Shown one piece after another: positions 57,071 through 64,000 of a DNA stretch of 64,000 nucleotides (positions within the stretch are counted from its first letter, which is position 1; every line of letters starts with the position of its first letter). Source of the DNA: an uncultured Colwellia sp. Lineage in GTDB: Bacteria; Pseudomonadota; Gammaproteobacteria; Enterobacterales; Alteromonadaceae. Below the pieces are notes generated by a model. It saw only the letters and a program-made list of their open reading frames with translations, was not told where the DNA came from and ran no database searches. The stretch is from NCBI GenBank assembly GCA_913061475.1, contig CAJXUN010000004.1:1-64000 (forward strand). Reading direction: 5' to 3'. A program made the translations under genes and the position numbers.

Positions 57071-57820
57071 TTATAAAATCATGTAGTTATCATATATTTT
57101 TTGAAATTCACCACTTTCTTTGAGCTTCTTTAAGCCTAAATTAAAATCATCACGAATTTTTTCATCTCTAAATACTGGCCGGTAATCTTCAGGGGTTGCT
57201 GTGGTAAAGTTATGCTCGTCAACTTCATCTATGGTGAGCACATTTAATAACTTCATGCGTTTTGCAAAATACCTGAAAATATATCGGTCGCTTAATACGA
57301 CCTCGTAGCGTCCTAAGTGCAGCAGTTTTACTTGGGTAAACTGATTGCTAATGCTAAAAAGTCGGTCTTCTTTCGCGACTTTATTTAACCACTTTGGATA
57401 GCGTTTTTCAGCGCCTTGAAAAGACACTACGTGCAATAAATCTAAGTCGCTAGGTTGAGTAATCGAAATGTTTTTACTTTTTAAACTAATAAAAACATTG
57501 TCATAGATCACTGCAGGGTTGGCGTAAAATCCACCGGATGCCTTGAGATCAACACCCATATCTCCCATGATTGCATCGACTTGATTATTTCGAAAAGCAA
57601 TTGGAATACGTGCTAAAGGGAAGTAGAGCGGTTTTAATGTATGGCCTTTAAAAGCTAATGCGGCTGAAATGATATCTATTTCAATACCTTTATCATGCTT
57701 TTCAAATACATAAGGTGGAATGTTTTGGCCAAACGCCATCAATATATCTTTTGCGCTTGCTATGCTAGAGAAAAACGCCATAACAAATAAGAAGTAATAT
57801 CTAGATGATTTTATTATCAT
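57071..57820 (-). CDS. Periplasmic solute-binding protein, family 3 (orphan)
   Basis: The 249-residue product has a signal peptide (MIIKSSRYYFLFVMAFFSSIASA) and a family 3 fold (GIEIDIISAALAFKGHTL, AFRNNQVDAIMGDMGVD, EVVLSDRYIFRYFAKRM). The frame opens at 57865, with the ATG at 57820 chosen. It is the third orphan binding protein in this window. No permease genes are nearby. Confidence 0.76.
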   Translation of the reverse strand: MIIKSSRYYFLFVMAFFSSIASAKDILMAFGQNIPPYVFEKHDKGIEIDIISAALAFKGHTLKPLYFPLARIPIAFRNNQVDAIMGDMGVDLKASGGFYANPAVIYDNVFISLKSKNISITQPSDLDLLHVVSFQGAEKRYPKWLNKVAKEDRLFSISNQFTQVKLLHLGRYEVVLSDRYIFRYFAKRMKLLNVLTIDEVDEHNFTTATPEDYRPVFRDEKIRDDFNLGLKKLKESGEFQKIYDNYMIL

Positions 57821-57926
57821 ATGAATAAACCAACTGCCCGTATGAAGAATGAAATTTAAAAACAAAAAACAAAACTTACCTTGTCTTTATAATGTATGTG
57901 GTTGAGGTTTTGACTATATAATGCCA

Positions 57927-57966
57927 TTAACATAGTAATATCAATATAATGATATTACTATGTTAA
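57927..57966. repeat. Perfect 17-bp inverted repeat
   Basis: Arms TTAACATAGTAATATCA (57927-57943) and TGATATTACTATGTTAA (57950-57966) around a 6-base loop. It lies between two minus-strand genes. No T-tract, so it may be an operator or a transcript end. Confidence 0.75.
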
Positions 57967-58053
57967 TATTTGTATTTCAGAATTCTCTTGATAGCTTATG
58001 AAAACTAAATATTTATTCAATGGCCATATAAATACTACAATTATGGTAAAAAA

Positions 58054-58521
58054 TTAGGGCAATAATTCTTTAGGTAAATCCCAACTCGTAACTATCTGCT
58101 TACCCTGCCAGTTTTCTATTGTTAGCCACATTTTATGCCCGGCTTCAATAACGGCGGGCGCAATAGCATGTACTTCTTGGCCGTGTTGACTACCATGCAA
58201 TATCCCTACATCACCGGCTTGTAATGTAGTTAACGGAAGGGCTGCATAGCCAATATTCAAATACGCTTGGCGAATGTCAGCAATATTACCTTGGCTAAAT
58301 GTCAACATAAAATCTTTTATATAATGGCCATCATGAAGGTACGGTGGCTCAAGATCATAGGGCGCTGGTGTGATCTGAAATGAAGCGATTTCTTTTGTGC
58401 CCCAAGCGTCGGGAAACTCTGGGAATAATGAGTGATATAAAAAATAAATGGGTAAAATTAACACCAAAGCATTTATTTTATATTTATGTCGATGCCATAA
58501 GGAATTTTTAGCGCGCGCCAT
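58054..58521 (-). CDS. Single-pass membrane protein near PepSY gene
   Basis: A 155-residue protein with one transmembrane helix near its start (about residues 17-33, NALVLILPIYFLYHSLF) and a periplasmic part that ends KQIVTSWDLPKELLP. I do not recognise the family. It lies 11 bases downstream of the PepSY gene, so they are likely one operon and the protein may assist iron or siderophore handling. Confidence 0.6.
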   Translation of the reverse strand: MARAKNSLWHRHKYKINALVLILPIYFLYHSLFPEFPDAWGTKEIASFQITPAPYDLEPPYLHDGHYIKDFMLTFSQGNIADIRQAYLNIGYAALPLTTLQAGDVGILHGSQHGQEVHAIAPAVIEAGHKMWLTIENWQGKQIVTSWDLPKELLP

Positions 58522-58532
58522 TATCGTATTTC

Positions 58533-59720
58533 CTACTCAGTTAGTTTTGTATTTTTTGCTGTTGCATATTGTTTGGTCGTTATGGCGCCAGCTGTTGGCT
58601 CGGTATTTCCCCGAGCTGCTTTTACGGTGCGACTTCCCCACATTAAAAATCCAGTAATTGACATGCCGGTAAGTAAAACACCAAAAACAAACCAAATAAT
58701 TTTTGTCCATATACCGCCAATAGTGCCGTAGTGAAGTGGATTAGCAATATGTGACATTGTTTGTAGAATCGTCATTTGAGCAGGTGTTCTTTGATCTGTA
58801 ATGACACCAGTCCAAGGGTCTACAACCACACCATAAGAATATTGGTCATAGAAAGTGAAGCTCCCCCCACCGTAGACTTTATAAGTATCACGATTATGTT
58901 CAGGTAACATGATATAGGTACTTTTGAAATCAGGAAATTTTTCTTCAGCAATGGCTAAAGCATGCGCTAACGTGAAAGGAGGTATTGGTATTTTTGTCTT
59001 ATATGGGGGAAGTTGTTCAACCGCAACTATAGGTGAGTGTGGCTCAATATCGTAATCAGCATGCCATAAAATAGCCTGTACTAAATACCATAGCCCAGTA
59101 AGGCTCATTAGTATCAAAAACCAAATTGACCAAACACCGGCTAAACGATGTAAGTCGGCTAATAGTGTTTTTTTACCTTGTTTTAAACGCAGTTTAGGCT
59201 GTGTAAATGCCCGCCAAAAGCGTTTATAAATAACTAAGCCAGTGACCAGAGCACCGAGCATTACTAGGGCCATCGCACAAACCAAGTAATAGCCAATACT
59301 GTAGTTATGATGCCATGGAAATAAAAGCCAACCATGTAAGGAACGCATAAAATTTACAAAGGTTATGCCTTGATTTACTTCCTGAATTTCACCTGTGTAT
59401 TGGTTTACATAGGCAATCGCAAAAGGTTTATCGCTATCTGTAAAAATAACTGCATTGATAAGGTAAGGCTCAAAGGTCATTACCGTACTTACTTTTGCGT
59501 TAGGGTAGGATTCTTTAACGATGGAAACTAATTCGAAAGCCGATTTTTCAGCAAGATTTTGTGGATTACTAGCACGAGAGGCCGGATTAGTTAACCAAGT
59601 TAATTCATGGCTGATAACCGAAATTGTGCCGGTAAGACAAACAAAGCAAAATATCACCCAAATAGGCAATGAACACCAACCATGAAGTTGAAACCAGAGA
59701 CGGTTACTAAGTTTTGACAT
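58533..59720 (-). CDS. PepSY-associated transmembrane protein
   Basis: The 395-residue protein fits the PepSY_TM family: four or more helices with paired helices at the N-terminus (WLWFQLHGWCSLPIWVIFC-like) and a C-terminal helix, plus PepSY-like periplasmic domains (AKVSTVMTFEPYLINAVIF and STYIMLPEHNRDTYKVYGG). The N-terminal HGW and later H-rich helices may bind haem. Members often reduce or release iron from siderophores at the inner membrane. It is divergent from the TonB receptor and shares a regulatory region containing a Fur-box-like site. Confidence 0.85.
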   Translation of the reverse strand: MSKLSNRLWFQLHGWCSLPIWVIFCFVCLTGTISVISHELTWLTNPASRASNPQNLAEKSAFELVSIVKESYPNAKVSTVMTFEPYLINAVIFTDSDKPFAIAYVNQYTGEIQEVNQGITFVNFMRSLHGWLLFPWHHNYSIGYYLVCAMALVMLGALVTGLVIYKRFWRAFTQPKLRLKQGKKTLLADLHRLAGVWSIWFLILMSLTGLWYLVQAILWHADYDIEPHSPIVAVEQLPPYKTKIPIPPFTLAHALAIAEEKFPDFKSTYIMLPEHNRDTYKVYGGGSFTFYDQYSYGVVVDPWTGVITDQRTPAQMTILQTMSHIANPLHYGTIGGIWTKIIWFVFGVLLTGMSITGFLMWGSRTVKAARGNTEPTAGAITTKQYATAKNTKLTE

Positions 59721-59817
59721 TTTATTCCTAACTAATCACTGTGCATAAAAGCGCATCTTAATATCCTATAAGAAAGACATCAAGATCTAAATGAGATTAG
59801 TTTTTATTTGTATTTGC

Positions 59818-59838
59818 AAATAATAGTGATTATCATTT
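59818..59838. promoter_or_regulatory. Fur-box-like site
   Basis: AAATAATAGTGATTATCATTT resembles the Fur consensus of inverted GATAAT units, with TGATTATCA at its core. It lies 65 bases upstream of the receptor gene and about 100 from the PepSY gene start, so Fur could repress both in iron-rich conditions. Confidence 0.7.
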
Positions 59839-59902
59839 GCGTTAATTTTTTTGATGATAAATAATCTTTTTTAACAATATTTATAAATATATAAGGGTAG
59901 AT

Positions 59903-62005
59903 ATGAAGCTCAAACGTACTTTCGCACTTTCTTCGTTAGTTTTAGCTATGGGATTTCAGGCACAGGCACAAGAAATTAATCCTGAGATAAACGCTAAATC
60001 AAGCGAGGATCATTTAGAAAAAATTTTAATTTTAGGCGTGAGACAAGACAGAGTTAGTCAAGGTGCGACGGGATTGACAATGGAAATTGACGAAACACCA
60101 CAATCAATTAGTGTAGTGACGGCAGATTTAATTAAAAATTACGCTGCTAATAATCTTAATGATGCGCTTAAATTAGCCCCCGGTATCGGCGTTGAAGAAT
60201 GGGAAACTAACCGTTCAAATTATACTTCTCGTGGCTTTGAAATTAAAAGTACCCAAATAGATGGTGTAGGATTACCAAATGACTGGGGTATTGTTACTGG
60301 CGCGTTGGAAGCATATGGTTATGAAGAAGTTGAAGTTATTCGTGGTGCAAATGGACTATTAACCGGGGTAGGTAACTCTTCAGGTACGATTAATTATGTC
60401 CGTAAACGTCCAACTAATGAAAATGAAGGTGAAGTGGGTTTATCGTTAGGGTCTTATGATTATAAGCGTGCAAATGTTGATTACTCTGCATTGCTAACTG
60501 AAAGTGGAAGTTGGGCTGGGCGAGTTGTTGTTGCTGTTGAAGATAAAGGCTCACACCTTGATGGTTTAGAAAATGATCGCAGTTACTTTTACGGGGTTGT
60601 TGATGGTCAGCTAACCGATAACTCGACACTTACGGCGGGCTTCTCCTATCAAGATGCAAATACCGACAATAACATGTGGGGCGGATTAGTATTTAACTAT
60701 ACTGATGGTACCCAAGCCGAATGGGAGACCAGTGATACTACAGCGCAAGAATGGGCAATGTGGGATACGATTAGCACGTCAGCTTTTATTGAATATGCTT
60801 ATCTATTTGATAATGACTGGGAAATGAAGCTTACTTATAATAAGCAAGGTTTTGAAGATAAAAGTAAGTTGTTTTATGCTTATGGCAGTATTGATAAGGC
60901 AACTCAATTAGGTTTGATTGGTTGGCCAGGTAGATACGAGAGTGAATTTTCCTCTGATATTATCGACTTAACCACAAGAGGCCGTTATAGTTTATTTGAT
61001 CGAGAGCATGAAGTGACTTTTGGCCTAAGTAACGCGAAAAGCACTAAAAAAGGATATCAATATGGCTATGATTACACAACTACCCCTGCCGCTGGAGCCA
61101 CGCCTAGTTTTCCTTATGCTCAAAATACGATACCTGAGCCTGAATGGCTAGGTAAAGAGGAATACTCTGATATTGATGTGACATTAACGCGTTTTTTTGG
61201 CTCTACAAAGTTTAACGTTTCTGAACATTTATTTGTTATAGCAGGCTTTAACGCCATTAAATATAATCGTGAAGGTGTAAACTCTGCAGTTGATATTGAT
61301 AACGAGGAAAGTGAAACAAGCCCTTATGCTGGCGTAACTTATGCGATCTCTGATGATATTAATGCTTACGTAAGTTATTCAGATATTTATCAGCCGCAAG
61401 AACAATATAATTTACAAGGTGACTTTTTAGAGCCAACTAAAGGGGTAAATTATGAAGCAGGTGTGAAAACACATTGGTTTGATAATAACTTACTTGCCAC
61501 CTTTGCTGTATTTACCGCAGAGCAAGAAAGCTTAGCAACTTATGCTGGAACTAATCCAACTACGGGTCAGTTTTATTATAAAGGCACAGATGTAAAGTCT
61601 AAAGGCTTTGAAGTAGAAGTTGTTGGTCGCATTACTGAGCAGTTGAATGTATTGCTGTCTTATACTTCAATAAACTTGGAGGATTTTGCCGGTGAAGAAG
61701 CGAATGAATGGGCACCACGAAAGACCATAACGTTTTCAATTGATTATACCTTGCCACAAATACCTGAGTTTACCTTTGGCGTGGGCGGTAAGTGGCAATC
61801 TGATACGGTTAATGCAACCTATGCTGTTGAGCAAGACTCATATTTATTGGTTAATGCTTTTGCTCGTTGGGATGTATCAGAGCAATTTAACATCCAAGCT
61901 AATATTAACAACCTTACTGATGAAAAATATATCAACAGTTTGATTAATGTTGGTTATTATGGCGCACCAGTCAATGGCACATTAAGCTTAGCTTATCGTT
62001 TCTAA
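59903..62005 (+). CDS. TonB-dependent siderophore receptor (FhuE/FpvA-like)
   Basis: The 700-residue outer-membrane receptor has a signal peptide (MKLKRTFALSSLVLAMGFQAQA), a plug domain beginning near residue 60 (TPQSISVVTADLIKNYAANNLNDALKLAPGI, VEVIRGANGLLTGVGNSSGTINYVRKRPT) and a 22-strand beta-barrel ending in LSLAYRF with the terminal aromatic. It takes up ferric siderophores with TonB energy. The plug pattern resembles FhuE/FpvA-type receptors, but the ligand is unknown. No N-terminal STN signalling domain is seen. Confidence 0.92.
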   Translation: MKLKRTFALSSLVLAMGFQAQAQEINPEINAKSSEDHLEKILILGVRQDRVSQGATGLTMEIDETPQSISVVTADLIKNYAANNLNDALKLAPGIGVEEWETNRSNYTSRGFEIKSTQIDGVGLPNDWGIVTGALEAYGYEEVEVIRGANGLLTGVGNSSGTINYVRKRPTNENEGEVGLSLGSYDYKRANVDYSALLTESGSWAGRVVVAVEDKGSHLDGLENDRSYFYGVVDGQLTDNSTLTAGFSYQDANTDNNMWGGLVFNYTDGTQAEWETSDTTAQEWAMWDTISTSAFIEYAYLFDNDWEMKLTYNKQGFEDKSKLFYAYGSIDKATQLGLIGWPGRYESEFSSDIIDLTTRGRYSLFDREHEVTFGLSNAKSTKKGYQYGYDYTTTPAAGATPSFPYAQNTIPEPEWLGKEEYSDIDVTLTRFFGSTKFNVSEHLFVIAGFNAIKYNREGVNSAVDIDNEESETSPYAGVTYAISDDINAYVSYSDIYQPQEQYNLQGDFLEPTKGVNYEAGVKTHWFDNNLLATFAVFTAEQESLATYAGTNPTTGQFYYKGTDVKSKGFEVEVVGRITEQLNVLLSYTSINLEDFAGEEANEWAPRKTITFSIDYTLPQIPEFTFGVGGKWQSDTVNATYAVEQDSYLLVNAFARWDVSEQFNIQANINNLTDEKYINSLINVGYYGAPVNGTLSLAYRF

Positions 62006-62036
62006 AGAATATTTCTTACTTATTATAATTTAAATG

Positions 62037-62073
62037 AAGTGAATTAAGCTTATGTAATAGGCTTAATTCACTT
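62037..62073 (+). terminator. Terminator after the siderophore receptor
   Basis: Perfect 13-bp stem AAGTGAATTAAGC / GCTTAATTCACTT followed by a T-run. It begins 31 bases after the stop. Confidence 0.92.
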
Positions 62074-62230
62074 TTTATTTATCAACCTGAGGTAATGGCA
62101 TTGGCTATATAGACGTTCAGCAAGTAAGGGCAAGCAGCCAAAGGTGATAAATGACTTTAGGAAAAGGCTAAGGCATGAAAATATTATTGGCTCTATAGAT
62201 TAGACCTTTACTCATCAATACTAAAAATAA

Positions 62231-62683
62231 CTAATGTGGCAGGTTAAATTTTACCGATTTTAAAATTCGTAAACCTTGTTCCAATTGCACTGTGTTTTTG
62301 AATTCGATTAACATCGAAAAACCTATTTCTCCTGAGACTGTTGGTATAGTTAGTGCCATTTTTTTGTCTTGTATTAATAACTTTCCGTCATGGCCGTCAA
62401 TAATGACGGCTTCGCTAGTCGCTTGGGTTAAGTCATTAAATTTTGATGAATACCTGCCTAAATCATAAGTTAGCGTGATATTTTCCTGCTCTAATTGACC
62501 GGCGATTGAGTCTAAAGCGAGGACATCAATAGGAGTTAAGCTTGTTGGCCGTTGAAAGCATAACTGACTCTTTGGACAAAATTCGACCCAGCTATCAAGT
62601 TGTGAACTATCGTTGCTATTTGAATAGCTTGCATAACATAATGCAATTAAACATAAGATTAAAACTGCTTTAGCAAATTGCAT
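62231..62683 (-). CDS. Exported protein of unknown function
   Basis: A 150-residue product with a hydrophobic N-terminal segment (MQFAKAVLILCLIALCYAS) that may be a signal peptide or anchor, followed by a soluble part with two cysteines (FCPKSQLCF) that may pair. I do not recognise the family. The frame opens at 62707 and the ATG at 62683 is preferred. It is next to the PEP-CTERM protease gene on the same strand and may be transcribed with it. Confidence 0.6.
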   Translation of the reverse strand: MQFAKAVLILCLIALCYASYSNSNDSSQLDSWVEFCPKSQLCFQRPTSLTPIDVLALDSIAGQLEQENITLTYDLGRYSSKFNDLTQATSEAVIIDGHDGKLLIQDKKMALTIPTVSGEIGFSMLIEFKNTVQLEQGLRILKSVKFNLPH

Positions 62684-62756
62684 TATAAATCCGTCAGGCA
62701 CCAACACTTGTTACTTAGCTTACTATAACAAGCGCTGGATTACCGAATTACATTTA

Positions 62757-63419
62757 CTATTTTCTTTTTACGCCATTTTTTAACAAAAGGCTAAAAGAGA
62801 GTAAAAGTAGTGCTAAGGTACTTGGTTCCGGAACCGGTAATGGTGTGCTAGCTGTTGCGACAATTAATACGGGATTAATATTAATCCAAAAGCTGAGTCC
62901 GTCAGTTTGTACTAAAGAACTTGCACGAATGGTTGCAACTTCTTGGTCTGTTAACGTGGTATCGCTATTTAGTGATGGGTTCATTAGGCCACCAGTACGG
63001 TGGTCCAAACCTAAGTTATGCGCTAACTCGTGGGCTAATATTTCACTACCAAAACTGCCAGCGGCAAAAACTGATTCAACAACAAAATCATTACCGGGAA
63101 ATTCGCCACAGCCAACAATGCCAGTGTTAAATCCACCACAGGCGTCGACAGTGTCAACAAAATAAAAGTTAACGATATTAGCTCCACCAATATGCAAGTT
63201 AAATAACTGATTAACTTCGGCATCAGTTGTGATGTCTAATAAGTTAGGAAAAACTAATTCAGACGACGCACCAATGCGTATATCGATGGGGATATTGGCA
63301 AAACTTGATTGGGAAAATATAGCATCTAGCGCAGCTTCATCGGTGGTAATAAAACCGGCTTTAGCATGGGATACAATTAATAATCCAAGGGTTAATACTA
63401 ACGATTTTAATACGTTCAC
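62757..63419 (-). CDS. PEP-CTERM-sorted zinc metalloprotease
   Basis: The 220-residue protein has a signal peptide (MNVLKSLVLTLGLLIVSHAKA), a metzincin-type active site HELAHNLGLDH (H130, E131, H134, H140) with a Met-turn candidate M146, and a C-terminal PEP-CTERM motif (VPEPSTLALLLLSF then basic KNGVKRK). Proteins with such a tail are cut and anchored or released by an exosortase. The catalytic domain is small, and no regulatory propeptide is evident. It is the only PEP-CTERM protein seen in the window. Confidence 0.85.
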   Translation of the reverse strand: MNVLKSLVLTLGLLIVSHAKAGFITTDEAALDAIFSQSSFANIPIDIRIGASSELVFPNLLDITTDAEVNQLFNLHIGGANIVNFYFVDTVDACGGFNTGIVGCGEFPGNDFVVESVFAAGSFGSEILAHELAHNLGLDHRTGGLMNPSLNSDTTLTDQEVATIRASSLVQTDGLSFWININPVLIVATASTPLPVPEPSTLALLLLSFSLLLKNGVKRK

Positions 63420-63925
63420 AAGTATTCCTTTTTAATAGGTAAGTTACTGAGCTAATAAATTAGCCTTTAATTGTAAACTATTATGTAAGCAAAAAACATT
63501 CCGTAGTGTGCTTGTTTAATCAAAACAAACTGTTAGTTTTAGATATTCTGATTATTTAGTTAAAAGTGTTAAAAAACACGACAACAAACCGCTTGTTTCC
63601 TTCCGTGTTTGACGTCATAACAAACAGCTTCTATTTTAATAGCCGAAGAATTTCCCCTTGTAAAGATTAAACACATCACTATCAAACCATACACTATCAC
63701 ATCGGTTATAAAATAATCACTTAAAAGTAAAGTTTCGATGGGGGTCTAGGTGATATTGCTGTATAATGCGCGGCTTTATTATGATGACTGGTCAGATGTT
63801 TAATATTTTCATTTGCTTAGTTGTTAAAAATTACAGTATTAACTCTCATTAAAACTATCCGTTAGCGCTAAGGTGTTAGCGAAAACTGGTTAATGAGTTT
63901 AGTTAACGGAAAATAGGAATACCTT
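63420..63925. other. Divergent intergenic region
   Basis: This 506-bp gap separates the protease gene from the ABC-F gene. It is AT-rich and carries promoters for both. No gene, RNA or strong hairpin was recognised. Confidence 0.4.
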
Positions 63926-64000
63926 TTGATCACTACATCGAACATTACTATGCAATTTGGCGCAGAGCCGTTATTTGAAAACATTTCGGCTAAATTTGGC
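63926..64000 (+). CDS. ABC-F family ATPase (YbiT-like), partial at window end
   Basis: Only the first 25 codons are inside the window. They read MITTSNITMQFGAEPLFENI and so on, matching the N-terminus of ABC-F ATPases of the YbiT type that act on ribosomes. The start is a TTG at 63926 with an AGGAA ribosome-binding site upstream. The rest of the gene lies beyond the right edge. Confidence 0.8.
   Translation, partial: MITTSNITMQFGAEPLFENISAKFG

Overview
The window is a stretch of chromosome from a marine gammaproteobacterium, most likely an Alteromonadales member close to Colwellia or Thalassotalea. The basis is the zapA / ygfB-pepP-ubiH-ubiI block, a gcvTHP block, low to moderate GC, a PEP-CTERM protein, and a choline-to-betaine operon with a BCCT carrier and a TorF-type porin. 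No rRNA or tRNA gene was recognised. The genus is an inference from gene content, not from a marker search.

Layout. 1-500: a 101-bp tandem repeat and a gene-poor edge. 506-12302: core genes, comprising an envelope protein of unknown role, zapA, then divergently ygfB, pepP, ubiH and ubiI (ubiquinone synthesis), and the glycine cleavage genes gcvT, gcvH and gcvP, closed by a clear terminator. 12402-16615: an accessory island. It has an AT-rich three-gene operon (STAS/GHKL ATPase, DUF4325 STAS-like protein, two-helix membrane protein) followed by 2.2 kb of long palindromic non-coding repeats. 16877-22652: gph, an FAD oxidoreductase, a VF530 protein, a zinc-ribbon/Sel1 membrane protein and an MscS channel. 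22899-27446: a large Ig-like lipoprotein gene bracketed by 372-bp direct repeats, one of which is the 3' end of the neighbouring acyltransferase gene.

27604-34433: trmK, a periplasmic solute-binding protein, a cyclophilin, a PilZ protein, an overlapping transaminase/omega-amidase pair (ybdL-yafV) and a lytic transglycosylase. 34628-38563: a GIY-YIG-like protein divergent from an SF2 helicase, then a satD-DUF3307 operon headed by four 18-bp operator-like repeats. 38639-43172: an EEP-family protein, a TrmH-type methyltransferase, HflX and a MYG1 protein. 43284-50863: a class III aminotransferase and the betI-betB-betA-BCCT-porin cluster, with an 18-bp perfect palindrome upstream of betI.

51293-56961: a dnaK not accompanied by grpE or dnaJ, a divergent Crp/Fnr regulator, a periplasmic binding protein, a cbpA-type co-chaperone and a small GNAT protein. 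The dnaK/crp-like and cbpA/GNAT intergenic regions carry the same TGTCA-N6-TGACA palindrome, which suggests one regulon. 57071-62073: another orphan binding protein and an iron-uptake group (PepSY membrane protein, small partner, Fur-box-preceded TonB-dependent siderophore receptor). 62231-64000: a small exported protein, a PEP-CTERM zinc metalloprotease, and the first 25 codons of an ABC-F ATPase cut by the window end.

The best candidates for undescribed biology are the STAS/GHKL/membrane operon with its repeat array, the satD-DUF3307 operon with its iteron-like operators, the chaperone regulon marked by a shared palindrome, and the direct-repeat-bracketed lipoprotein gene.
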